A stretch of 64,000 nt of DNA from Gautieria morchelliformis (lineage: Eukaryota; Basidiomycota; Agaricomycetes; Gomphales; Gomphaceae): the NCBI GenBank assembly GCA_015179125.1, contig WHVA01000159.1, positions 124,001 through 188,000 of the forward strand, given 5' to 3'. Shown here in pieces: positions 32,293 through 44,000 of the stretch. Positions within the stretch are counted from its first letter, which is position 1, and each line of letters starts with the position of its first letter. The position numbers and the translations under genes were made by a program. Under the pieces are notes generated by a model. That model had not been told where the DNA came from and made no database searches. It saw nothing but the letters and a program-made list of their open reading frames with translations.

Positions 32293-33248
32293 CTTTTAAC
32301 CACAATACAATGTTAACATGTGCTGTCATGCCTGCCTTGTGATCATGCAAGACGGCCCAAGCCCAAACTTCAATCTGACAAAGTTGACGCTGGCCGCGCA
32401 GCCCATTGAAGAATGAGGATTGAGAATGGTTGAGGTCTCATTTGCTAATTTATTCGCCAGCAGGTCATAGTACACGTACAGTATAAATGAGATATATTGA
32501 TTCCAAATAAGCTTGAATTGAAGAAATACAGAAGACAGCCTATAGCGCAACTACCTCGCTGCTACATCAACCTACAGCGCTCAATGTACTCTTGTGTGTC
32601 CACTACATAGGCCTACAAGACAGCTACATGGGCCTACAGTACCACCGTCAAACTACGGTATGCTACATAAACAGCCAATGTCCTACAGGCCTATAAGTCC
32701 TACATGGCCTACATAGGACTGCATGGGACTGTGTATCACCATGCCTTTTTCCTGATGTCCTTAGTTTTCACCCAACCGCCCACCCTAGAGCAACCCCCCC
32801 CTCCCCCACCCCCCAATAACACCACCACGTGTAACATAGACAACCATATGAATTGCCACTTAGAAATAGTAAGCCGCAGCAACAGGCCCAAAAGAACTGC
32901 ACCAAATCAAATCATCGTATGAGGCACACTCCTAGATATACAGCAGCAGTGATCGCGCATGCGAGCTCCGGTGAAGGAAGCCGGGAAGGTCCCGCCCACC
33001 CAAGCGGCGAGCCCCTTCTCCGTGCACCCTCTGAGCTAACGCTCAGTTCTGCCCAACCACGCACAGTGTTGAGTGAAACAGCACTTCTGGCGTGCTGACA
33101 TAAGGTGATGATGCGTACGAGGCACAAGGAGTCAAAGGTATGGGATGGAAAAGGAGCGCAGCAAAGTACAATGAGCGCCTTGTACTTTGCTGGACAAAAG
33201 GACATGTTATAATTAGAATAGCATTTTTTTGTATCTAAGGCGGCACCT
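32293..33248. other. Non-coding stretch with TAGGCCTACA-like words
   Basis: Between 32560 and 32720 words such as CCTACA, GGCCTACA and TACATAGGCC recur about ten times, a loose tandem pattern. A C-rich run is at 32795-32813. No gene supported. Confidence 0.45.
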
Positions 33249-33256
33249 CTCATTAC

Positions 33257-34437
33257 TAGGGATGCACACCATGCCGTACATCCACGGCTGTACGGTGCCG
33301 TATTACGGCCACGGCACCCGTACCGTCGAGGGTCTGTGCTCTGTGCCGACGGTACGGTATACGGTTTGATGCCGTATGATGCCATATTTGTACGGCTGTA
33401 TACGGTATGTACGGCGATATACGGCATGCACTACTGTTTCAATTTCAGCTCAATTTCAGCTTCAGCTCCTCGATGTCGTCTCCTACTCAAGTGCCAAGTG
33501 AGTCCGCCATCCACACCTACCAAGTGTACTATGTACTATTTCACGTGACTCCCAGTATCAAGTATGGTCTCATTGATGCACACACCAAACTTAGCGACTA
33601 TTATCATAAGTACGACGAATCACCCTTCTATACTTGGGCAGCATGTGCGTCGCCGTTTTGATCATAATACGTGGTTCTACTGACAATGGTCTAGTACTTG
33701 ATCCTCGCATCTCTTATGAAGGGATGAAGCTTGATTATGCAGGCGACGAGTCGCTTTCTGAACATCTCGAATCATCAAAAAAAATCTGTATGAATACTAT
33801 GAGGCCCATTATGCGGGCAAACACTCTGCGTCTTCGCAAGTGACTGATCCTGTGCCTGGTCCATCAGCTGAAGCTTCAGCCCCTCCTCACTCCCCTCCAA
33901 AGAATTTTACATTGCGCTTTCAGCGGAAGGCCAAGGCAGCGATCCATGAACTCGATGAATTCTTCAAGCTTCCTCAAGAGGATTTTGAGGCTTGCAATCC
34001 AATCCATTGGTGGATGGGTCGCCGTGCTCAATTCCCCAACTTGTTTTTGCTTGCTCGGGACATTCTCTGTATCCCCGGTTGCGTACTATGCTGTTATTGG
34101 AGTTTTTAGGGCTGACATTGTGACTATCCTAGGATCTGCCATCGCCGTTGAGCGAGTTTTCTCAGGAGGTCGTGACACAATCTCATTGCAACATGCAAGG
34201 CTTCAGCCTGAAACCATCAAAGTTCTAATGCTCAGCAAAAAAAAAGCTTCATCTTGAACGCGCTCAGTGCAGAGCTGCAGTACGTCGTTAACATACCATG
34301 ATTAGATCTTGTATCTACATTTACAATGCTATAATACAACCGTCAACCGTAATACGGACGGCATATGGTCTGCCGTATCCGTCAACTCGCCGTACATTAT
34401 ACGGCCGTGGCCGTAATACGGACGGTGTGCATCCCTA
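33257..34437 (+). mobile_element. Non-autonomous hAT element
   Basis: 1181 bases with 14-base terminal inverted repeats TAGGGATGCACACC and an exact 8-base target duplication CTCATTAC (33249-33256 and 34438-34445). Subterminal regions are packed with CCGTA/TACGG words. Inside is the C-terminal part of a hAT transposase, so this is an internal-deletion derivative. Confidence 0.95.
33590..34257 (+). pseudogene. hAT transposase C-terminal remnant
   Basis: Segments YYHKYDESPFYTWAA, LDPRISYEGMKLDYAGDESL and DEFFKLPQEDFEACNPIHWW, then FPNLFLLARDILCIPG and, after a likely intron (34078-34130), SAIAVERVFSGGRDTISLQH. The last block is the hAT C-terminal dimerisation region. The RNase H-like catalytic core that should precede it is missing and frames change between segments, so the element needs a transposase from elsewhere. 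Confidence 0.88.
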
Positions 34438-34445
34438 CTCATTAC

Positions 34446-36552
34446 TGTAGATCATCGAAACGACAGACCTCTTCACATCTTATTTGTAAGCATCTTCGAC
34501 CTATACACAGCTTCACCGCATCCGCTGAGCCAGCGCAAGTCGAGACTGGACTTAAATTCCGCAAAATATCGTAGAGCCATTGGTCGTGCGGCTACAGTAT
34601 AGGATAGCCCCAGCTACAGTGCACGCTTCGAGCACTTTATGTAATTGATCTTCTCTCTCTCTCTCCGCTTGACGTAAGTCGAGCTTTAGCTGAGTCGTAA
34701 CCGGCGGCTCAGATTGATAGACACAAACATCGTATTGTAGCGTACAATAACACCAAAACCACCGCAACCGTCCTCGGGCTGTCGCGATTGTGGTCACGAA
34801 GTCGACAATATAAACCACCTCGATGCCATCGGACACGACGTCTTTGCGAGCGCCACCTCGATCCGATGGATTCTTACTGAGGCTTGGATCTGACATTAAG
34901 AAATCGAATCCAATCAGGCCCACAAGAACCTCCACGGGTCATGCATTCATAGCAAGGTTGGACTATGAAGCGTTAACTGAGATGCCGCTGTATATGAGGC
35001 CAGATATGCCATCTTGAACGAGTAGAGGCACCCCCTCTCACATGCTGTCTCATACGAGCCCTGTGATCTGTGCCAGACTTGTCCCCATCTCTTTACTCCC
35101 TACTTGCTTGTGTTACCGTCAGCCATGGATGTTTCTGGTATGTCGCCGCAAATCATAGTACTTGACAGCCAAGTGGCAGGGACGAGGTCTGCCGGTAAAG
35201 TTCCACCGATCTTTCGCATACATAGGATAGGATATCCAGATATTGATCGGGGTGAATAGCAGGTGCTCTGTCCCTAGTTATTTTCGACATACTGCTTACA
35301 TTGGACGCTGAGGTATGCTATCCACTCTGATTTCATTCGTCAACATTGGCCTGAGTCATATTATCTCCAGAGGGTTTGTATCTGGAGGTTTGGTTGTTCA
35401 TATGAGGTGCAAGAAGATCCACTGATCGAAGAGCTGCCAGAGCACCGTTGTCACTCACGAAAGGGTGCTATTTTACGGGTCGATACCTAGGACTTTTAAA
35501 CCTCGTGTAAGCAAAAAGCCTTGCATTTCCATATAACAATAAGCGTGGACTAAGGGATGTCACCAGATTGATGTTCTTAGGTGGGTTACTCGATTCAGAG
35601 ACAAGTCGCAGATTGTGCTAACTCAAGACAGTTTATGCAAGCGATGCAAGCGACTCTGTTGTAAGTCCGGAATCAGTGTGGACCATATTAGTCACTGATC
35701 GATATGGATTAGTTATCCGTATTCACTCTTTTCAAGTGTTCCAATGACCCTTAGCCATCATGACAGCTGTGCAACCTGGAAGTGGTACTTCTTGTGGGTC
35801 TTCTGGTGCCGTACTCTACCGTCCAAACTGACCCAGATTTTAGCGGAATAGTTTTAAGCTCTGTGGCATCGTGCAACGTCCTGCTGGCTCTACGTCTCGA
35901 CAGTCTCTTCCGCAACACCAGATATTGTGCGCCTATATATATTATGGTTACTCCTGAGCTCCACTTACACGCTCATATCACAGTTGCGGTCATAAGCAAC
36001 TTGTTGGCCACTACTGCTGCCCAGGCCACCTGTGCTGCTGCATGCCTGGACACTAAGCAGGGTACAGAGCTCTGGGTTACGCCTCTCAACAGGGGGGATG
36101 ATACCATGTATTCTGACACGGCCAGCTGAGGGGGTGCATTCTATGCATCTCGCAGTTCCATGGTAAGCTGAGCCACATTATGACGTTGATGCCATAATAA
36201 ACTAATGGAGTGATGGTTAGACGCCGAATGTAGTGGTTTGCGTGAAAATACCGATCCATTGGTGTGGGGATGCCCTGTTGTCCGACTAAGTTTTGCACTT
36301 CATCCTCCATACACAGCTATGCACAGAGCTTCGATCGTCGAAGCTCCGACCGTAACCGTCTACTCTTTAACTCTTTAATTGTCAGTGCCTTCTGCACAGG
36401 TTCGCGCGATCCTGGTTTGGTATACATGCACTTGACCATGTTTGCGGGGGTTTCACGTTTCATAATGCTAACCGTGAAGTCAGAAATGGGGCTTTACTAC
36501 TTTGTGATAAAAACTAAAAAGGGGTCGACTTGTTTAGGCGCATGGAAGACCA
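34446..36552. other. 2.1 kb without a supported gene
   Basis: The longest open frame is a minus-strand one of 127 codons (34552-34935) with no recognised motif. A CT-repeat lies near 34655-34668. I see no repeat ends or gene signals that I trust. Confidence 0.4.
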
Positions 36553-36722
36553 TGTTAGAGTATTAGTAAGCTGGTGCGCACCAACCAGGGAGTGACTATA
36601 TAAGGCTCGCTAGAATATCATCACCTCAGTGAATCGGAGGTTTACTGAGGTGAGTCTTTCCCATAGACCGACAGGTTACTTATCATTTGTAACCTGTCTA
36701 CTAGCTGCGCTAAGTTGTTTTA
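36553..36722 (+). repeat. Probable 5' LTR of copia element 3
   Basis: About 170 bases from TGTTAGAG to the putative primer site GGTTATGGGCC (36723-36733). It has a TATA-like TATATAAGG at 36596 and an inverted repeat ACCTCAGTGAA ... TTTACTGAGGT. The length and primer site match copia element 1. The LTR end is not a clean CA, and no 3' partner is present. Confidence 0.55.
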
Positions 36723-36726
36723 GGTT

Positions 36727-37580
36727 ATGGGCCTTGCTGATAGTATTGTACCTCCCAGTGGAATGAAGTCTTTTTCAGTTCCCAAGCTTGCCCCAGATGG
36801 GTCGAACTGGGTAATGTGGAAAACACAGACCAAGGCCACCTTTGCAGCCAACAAGGGCATGCTACGACACCTCGATGTCATGGCTCAATTGCCAGCCCCA
36901 ATCCCTATGTACCCTAGGGATCATGTCCTGGATCAGGATGAAGAGATGCTTGAAAAAGTGGAGAACCATTGGGATGACTATAACCAATGGGAAGCTCTGA
37001 TCACTGCACAGAGTTTTTACAACAATACTAGAGTCCCCCTTGATAGAGGTCCATAAATTGGAGTCAGCAAAGAAACTCTGGGATGCAATACGTGCCAAGC
37101 ACAAGAGTAGAGCACTTACGGTCAAGGTTGACATACACCGTAGAATGTATGAAATGACGTACATGGACAAGTCAAATGTCTGTACTCACCTCAAGACTCT
37201 CATGAAGATGCAGGACCAGTTGGCAGGGATGGATGCAGGTCTTACTGACAACGATCTCGTCATGGTGATCCTAGGTTCACTACCAAAAGGATACTGACCG
37301 CTAATCAATGCCATCTCACTATCAGCGACTCACACACAAGTCACACTCACCAAAGGGCCATGGAGAAGGCAGACACACTGGCAGCTCTAACACTGTGCAG
37401 AGAGACATAGAGTGCTGGACATGCCATAAAAAGGGGCATATAAATGCAGATTGCAAGGGAAAGAAAAAGGAGAAGGACGGTGATAAGAAAACTTTACCTT
37501 GCTCATGTGTGAACCAACTCTTGTGCTCGACCCTCCACTTGTACCTCCACCTTCATCAAGAACAGGAACATCACTCATGA
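36727..37580 (+). pseudogene. gag: Copia element 3 gag fragment
   Basis: Copia gag in three frame segments: APDGSNWVMWKTQTKATFAA near the start, HKLESAKKLWDAIRAKHKSR and LTDNDLVMVILGSLPKGY in the middle (UBN2-like capsid), a TGA at about 37297, and a CX2CX4HX4C knuckle (CWTCHKKGHINADC). The first ATG lies inside the primer-site motif GGTTATGGG. Protease and everything beyond it are absent; after about 37590 unrelated repeat sequence follows. Confidence 0.8.
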
Positions 37581-37599
37581 GTTGAGACCATCAACTCTC

Positions 37600-37905
37600 T
37601 TTACTCTGAACCTGTGGAATTCCTGAGCCTGTTGGCGAATTCCTCTCAAGGAGTGCCTTTGCCAATGAGGGGATCATTGATCTCAGATAACCCTCCCTCA
37701 TCACTTCGGACGATTTTGTTGAGTGTTGTCAAGGCTATGCTTCAACTGTAGACTTGGGGTTTACCCATTGTGTACCCCCACTTTGTACTAGTAGTAGTCT
37801 GGTACTCTTCACCAACTATGTAGTCACTTCATACGTGGACTTATTGGTTCACTGCATTTGGGTGTCTCAAATTCATTGAGACCTGCTATTAAACCCTAAA
37901 AGAAC
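37600..37905 (+). repeat. 3' end of a TGTCATGAC-family element
   Basis: GCGAATTCCTCTCAAGG, CCAATGAGGGGATCATTG and the end AACCAATCCTGACA parallel the last ~300 bases of the element at 50007-51577, which ends AACCAATCTTGACA. Confidence 0.55.
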
Positions 37906-37929
37906 CAATCCTGACAACTATTCTGCAGC

Positions 37930-38394
37930 ATGCATGGGACTGCCCTTGGCCACCACCCACATGCTGGGGAACTCTTCTTGCTTGCACTACTAATGGAAGC
38001 TGCTCTTCACTGTGAAAAAGACACCAAGGCGTCCTTCCAGTGGGGACATAGCTCATACAATGCTGGTGTGGCCAATCTGGGGCCACACCAGTGTCGGGTG
38101 GGATGCGGCACACAGCTAGGGGACACACCACATCCAGTGGGATGCAGGCGTGCCGCTTTCAGCCCGCACGGTGCTGGTGGCCAATCTGGGGCTGCACAAT
38201 GCAGTATATTTGTCCTTGCCCCTCCCCTCCCTCCCTTGCCACCCCCATCCATGACTGTCAGTCGTCGTCTGCACACTGACCTAGGACACATCTGCGCTGA
38301 GGACATGATGCACCACGTGCACACTCTAGGTCTGCATTCAGCGGCGCATGTCCTGCTGAGTGTGCTGTGCCAGTGCTGCACTCCCTGTAGTTGA
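37930..38394 (+). other. Orphan open frame, 154 codons
   Basis: Open frame with no recognised family. It contains an internal partial duplication around GGCCAATCTGGGGC (about 38077 and 38185) and a late segment LGHICAEDMMHHVHTLGL that loosely recalls a copia pre-integrase region. Probably non-coding or retroelement debris. Confidence 0.25.
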
Positions 38395-38519
38395 GCGTGG
38401 AAAGCAGCAGTGTGCATGGGGCCATGGGAGATCACACCCATGCATGTCCTTTTTGGATTAAGGTGTTAATTAGTGCCTTTCAACAAGTAGAATCTATTGC
38501 TCAGTGACTGAAACCACTG

Positions 38520-39514
38520 TGTTCGCCCCTCTTCTATGTGCTGACTAAGCCTTTCGAGGCGCGTCCAGCACTGATGAATGAGAGTCACGTGACCATGTCG
38601 ACAGAAGAACGGTGTCGATCCAAGGGATAACCAAATCAAAAGCGTTCGCTTTTAAGGTAGTGTAGAGTAAACAGTGATAGTAGACCCTCGACGAAGATTT
38701 GGAATAAACTATCAAGATCTGAGCTCTGTAGCTATCAAACAAGACTACAGTAATTTCAGGAGGCAGAATAATCGATTCTGGATGATTTCGTTCATACATT
38801 TGTACTAGCTATTTATACTATGTTGATAGTAACTACTAGTGTTCAAGATATTGGACGGATGGGTCGAAAAACTACTTGTAACTAAGGGGTGACTAATTTA
38901 TAGTCATAAAGTCATGGGGTGATGGGGATGGTGTTAGGATTGTCTGGGCTGTGGAATAGAGATCTGTACCTAGTATACAAAGCCCCTGTTCACATGATGT
39001 TAAGATAGTAATCAGTCAGACGTGTCATGGGGTTCAAATAGAAAAATGAAGCTGAGTTTACCCTGCCCAGCATAAATGCTGGGCTTGGAGATGGGGCCGC
39101 TGTCTCTGTGCCCTTTCTGTAGGGCAGCTGATTGAGTATGTATACTGCAGGTGACATTCTCAGGTCGCTCCACAGCATGCTGTACTCCTGCGCAGTCTAT
39201 TGTCCTCTGCGGCGTTTGGTGCCCGCACCCCTCGGTGCCTATGGCCTGGCGCCTGTCGACGTCATGGCCAATGCCATCACTCGATAGGCGCGCCATCCCT
39301 GATCGACCGCATGTGGTCGATGCTCGAACTTCTGTACATTACCCGATCTATGGGTAATATAGCATGTCGTAAATTCATGTGATCGTCGTCTGCGCCGACG
39401 TCTATTATAAATGTCATTTCTGTTTCTTTTGATCTTTTTCTTTTCTTTTCTTTCTTTATTAGTTTCTTTTATATATAAGTGATTTGAAATGGAATAGTTG
39501 CGTTTATCACAACA
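38520..39514 (-). repeat. LTR-like repeat Z, right copy (minus orientation)
   Basis: About 995 bases on the minus strand, TGTTGTGATAAACG...GGGGCGAACA, the inverted counterpart of 27629-28642. Contains a T-rich tract at 39413-39470 corresponding to the A-rich start of the left copy. Confidence 0.65.
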
Positions 39515-39907
39515 GTCCTGACTGTGCTGCCGATTCGGTGCCCCAGCACATGCGATGGTGGATTGTGTGCAGATGCACACGTCTGTGACGGAGTACCAGG
39601 ATGTCACTCATTTTTGGTGAGTGCCACCATTCTTATTTTGACATGTTCTTAACATTCACACAGGTACAAAAACCACATGCTCTCCAGACACCCAGATTGT
39701 CAAGGAGTTGACATCCAGCATCCAGTTTCTGCACAGGCACACACATACAGATCATGCACAATTTTCAATAGGAGGTGGTCAATGGTCAGGAAGGAAAAGT
39801 CAAAGGCAGCTGGTGGCCTGTGATTGTGCAATTATAACATGTGTTCAGAGCACATTCAACTGATATTATTACTATCTATTAATATCTGATTACATGTTTT
39901 GCTTGAA

Positions 39908-40065
39908 TTAGTGATGGGCATGGCCTGGCTTGGCCTGAAAGCCATGGCTTTGGCCTGGCTCGTGCTGGCTTTGGCTTGCGAAATACTGAGCCAGGCTGTT
40001 AGCACTTGGCCTGGCTTGGCTCGGGCTTGGCCTTGGCTTGGGCCATGGCCTGTTGGTGGGATAGA
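39908..40065. repeat. GGCCTGGCTTGG-type short tandem cluster
   Basis: Words GGCCTGGCTTGG, GGCTTTGGC and GGCTTGGGC recur about ten times in 150 bases. It resembles the subterminal repeats of hAT-like elements, but no terminal inverted repeat or target duplication is seen. Confidence 0.5.
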
Positions 40066-40205
40066 TTAGTAAGGTTAATAACTGTGATATATATACTATT
40101 ACCTTGTGAAACACTTGCATATGCCTGCGAAGTGTGGAATCATTGTGTGACTTTCCGTAGAGCTAAATTCCTAAATTCTACATTCTAAACATCGCAGAAC
40201 ATCGA

Positions 40206-40611
40206 TGTTACGACCGTGTAGTTCTGATTTCCGCCACTCAGTTCCGCACATATTCCGACCCTCCGATAGTTCCAATATTCCGCCCCTTGTTTTACTTCCT
40301 TGTTCTTTCGACTCTATTACTTGGACTCACTGGACTCGCTTCACAGTACAGCAAGACCATATGTCCGGTCCACCTTGTAGTTTCATTGACAGATATGTTT
40401 TCCGACCCCTTGTTCTTTTGCCATTGTTTTACCTTACCCTGAATCCCCCTTGTAGTCCCCTTGTTCCCAATTAGTTAGTTACCACATATGTCTATCCGAC
40501 TTCCGCTCTCTCCAGAATTTGCTTAGTACTACCTCATTACATGTTGTCTCAGCTCTTTGTATAAAAGCCTCTCATGTATGTCTGTTATTCTGCAATCAGA
40601 TAATGGCCTTC
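40206..40611 (+). repeat. Left part of split LTR, family X
   Basis: TGTTACGACC onward aligns with the first ~400 bases of the solo LTR at 31638 (shared TTTCGACTCTATTACTTGGA and GTATAAAAGCC). It is cut at 40611 by the gypsy block and continues at 49323. Confidence 0.8.
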
Positions 40612-41083
40612 TGTAAGGGCAACCCTGGCTGATTGTGGAGATCACACTACCACACAACTGACAAGGGGAAATCCAAAGTATGTATAAATGAACAAAGTAT
40701 ACAAGAAAGGGGATTCTCACCTGACAAGGGGAAATCCAAAGAGAAAACTCTAAGGACCCCCAATGTCAGCAAGCCTGTATTATACTATGCTGCGCAGCCA
40801 GGGACAACACTTGGCACCCACCATCAACCCTGCATCTCCCTGACCTCCTTGACCATTGATTGACCCTTGATGCCACCTATTACGTGAGTCGCTTGATTTC
40901 CGATACTGTTCCAAGAGCGGAAGTTGGAAATTGAAGTGGAACTGGCAAAGCGAACAGAACTGGTGGAAGTTCTCCCAGAAGCGGGATCACTTCCGAAAGT
41001 GGAGGTGGAGATGGAATCGGAACCGGAACCGGAGTCGGAAATGGAGTCGGAACTGGGAATGGAAAACAGGGTGTCCCCTGACA
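40612..41083 (-). repeat. 3' LTR of Ty3/gypsy element 1
   Basis: 472 bases; minus-strand ends TGTCAGGGGACACC and GGTTGCCCTTACA. It is preceded on the minus strand by a purine tract AGGGGGGTGA that lies right after the pol stop. Nearly identical to 46310-46791 and 48833-49322. Confidence 0.92.
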
Positions 41084-44000
41084 TCACCCCCCTCTAGCGT
41101 GCTGCGTCCTCGAAGCACGGGACACGAGGGATTGAAATGCCAGTGAGTGGATTCGGCAAGGGGCACCAGGGTGTGTCCTATAGAACTCGTGGAGTTTGTC
41201 CGGAGCGGAGACATCTTGCTCCAGGACCCACGAATTATCCTCATACCCATACCCTTCCCATTTCACGAGGAATTGGAGTTGTCCTCGCACAAACCGGCTG
41301 TCCAGGATCCATTCTGCCACATAGTGCTCTTCCCCATCTACAATTTCCGGTGGCGGTGGCGGACGAGCCTTCCGACCTGGAATTGGGTCCTCAAGCGTAG
41401 GGAGTAACTTCACCACGTTGAAGACGGGGTGGAGGCGGGACATGGGCATCAGAAGTCGGAGGCGGTATGCATTCCGTCCAACCCTCCGCATCACTGTGAA
41501 GGGCCCAAGGTAGCGGTGGGCAAGCGTCTGAGAAGGGCATGTGGTGTGGATGTCACTTGCATCTAAATACACCTTGTCTCCAACTTGGTACTCTGGGGCA
41601 GGAACCCAGTGTTGGTTGTAGTACCTTGCCATGTCATCCTTGGCCTTCACAAGGGCCGACTTGGCTTCTGAAAGGGTGGAGTCCATGCGGTCTCGGAACT
41701 CATTGACTGTCTTGAGTCGGGACTCTGCCTGGCATGGCTCGAAGCCCATCCGCGGGTGTCGTGCGGAGTCAAGCATGAAGGGAGTCTGTTGTGTGGCGGA
41801 ATGTATGTGGTTGTTGTATTGGAATTCCACCAGTGGAAGTAACTCATCCCAGTCATCCTGCCTCTCATTAACAAAGAGGCAGAGATATTGCTCCAACTCC
41901 TGATTGACCCATTCCGTCTGTCCGTCACCCTGTGGATGGTACGCTGTGGTGGTAGCCAGCTTTATGCCGAGCAGGCGGTAGAGCTCCCAAGTCAGTTCTG
42001 CGACAAACTGCGGACCTCGGTCGGAAACAACTTGCTTTGGGAGCCCATGCAACTTCCAGACATGTGCAAGGAACATGCGGGCCGCTCCGAGGGCTGTGAT
42101 CATCGTGTGCGTCAGAATGAAGTGGGACACCTTGCTTACTGAGTCCACGACGTTCATGATCGTGTCGTAGCCATGAGACTCTGGGAGTTCAACAATCAAG
42201 TCGACACTGATGGTGTCCCAGCGGGATTCGGGAATCGGGAGCGGAACAGGTTCTCCGATGGGAGGATGTCGTTGCGCTTTGGTTCGGAGACAAAGGTCAC
42301 ATGTCTTCACGTACTGTCCAATGTAGTGGGACATCTGAGGCCACCAGTAGTTCTGAGCCACTAACTCCAGCGTCTTCCACCTGCCCGCATGCCCAGCAAC
42401 CCGTGTGTCATGGTGCTGGGACACAATGTGGCGGCAGAGGTCTGCCCGCCTGGAACATAGACCTTGCCTCTGAAGTGGAGCATCCCATCACGTTCCGACC
42501 ATTCCGCTGCCCATACAGACCGTGAGTGCCCTTTCCGAAGTTCCTCCTCCACCTTCACCACTGACTCCTCCTTCTCTCCATTCCGGTACTGCCTCCGGAT
42601 GTCCCGGACCATTTCCGCTTCCGCACCAACTGCAGTCACTCCTTCGAGGGCGCAGATTGCAAGGAGACTTGGGTGGAGCAGTGTCATATCAGCGTTGTCT
42701 CCGCTTCCGCTTCCATGATCTGCACGGTGGGATAGGGCATCGGGCTTGCCCATGGTGCGGCTGGGGCGGTGGTGGAGCATGAAGTCGAACCGTGACAGGT
42801 GTAGGGACCACCGTGCTTGTCGTCGGTTCAACTTCTTAGACGTACGGAAGTACTCGAGGTTCTTGTGGTCTGTCCAGATCTCAAAGGGCATAGAGCCCCC
42901 TCGAGGAAGTGTCGCCACTCCTCCAGCGCTCGGATGATTGCCAGCATCTCCTTGTTGTGGATCTCATAGTTCTGCTCGACCGGACTAAGGCTTTAGAGAA
43001 GAAGGCAATCGGATGCCACCCCCCACCATCTTCCGATGACTGTTGCGACAAGACTGCTCCAGGAGCTGTGTCGGAAGAATCCGCCTCGACTCGATAAGGG
43101 CAAGAGTCGTCAGGAAAGATCAGGACTGGGGCAGAAGTGATCAGCTCCTTGAGTTTGTCAAAGGAGGCTCGTTCCGGCTCTCCCCACCGCCATCCAACCT
43201 CCTTCTTGGTGAGGTCGAAGAGGGCACGGGCATGGCAGGAGAAGTCCTTGATGAACCGCCGGTAGAAATTGACAAACCCAATGAAGGACTGGACCTCCTT
43301 CTTGTTCCGCAGCACAGGCCAATCCGATACACTGGAGACTTTGACTGGTCCATTTCCATCATTCCTTCCGACACAATCACCCCAAGATACTCTATCCGCG
43401 TCCGCTCAAATTCGCACTTTTCCGGCTTGAGACACAGGTTGTACTCCCGGAGCCATTCCAGAACTCCCGCATGACCTCCCGATGTTCCGACATTGTTTTT
43501 GTGAAGATGAGGATGTCATCAGGTAGACACAGACAACCCCTTCTGCTATCATGTCACGGAAATGTCATTCATCGTCATCTGGAACGTGGCAGGACTGTTG
43601 GTGAGGCCAAAGAACATGACCTGTGGCTCAAAGAGTCCTCGGTTGGTGCGGAATGCGGCCTTCCACTCATCTCCCTCCCGGATCGGACATTATTGAAGCC
43701 CAGCGGACATCCAGCTTAGTGAAGTACCTTGCCCCGCGGAGTTGTGTGATCAGTTCGGAAATGAGTGGAATGGGGTACCGGTTCTTGATCGTGATCGCAT
43801 TCAAGGCCCGGTAATCCTGCACAAGTCTGAGCGAGCCGTCCTTCTTCTTGATGAAGAACACGGAGATGCCATGGGTGACTTGGAGGGGCGGATCCTCCCT
43901 GTACGAGGTTGCAAGGAATGCATCGAGCTCTACCTGCTCCTTGGGTGACAGCGGGTAGACTTGCAGTTGGTGGGCTTTGACCCAGGCTCCAACTCGATGG

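Noticed and set aside
34552..34935. 127-codon minus-strand open frame
   Set aside because: No motif, no homologous second copy in the window and no supporting splice or promoter context.
38007..38441. 144-codon minus-strand open frame opposite the orphan frame at 37930
   Set aside because: Composition-driven; no recognisable domain on either strand.
39908..40065. GGCCTGG cluster considered as a second complete hAT element
   Set aside because: No terminal inverted repeat and no 8-base duplication could be found.
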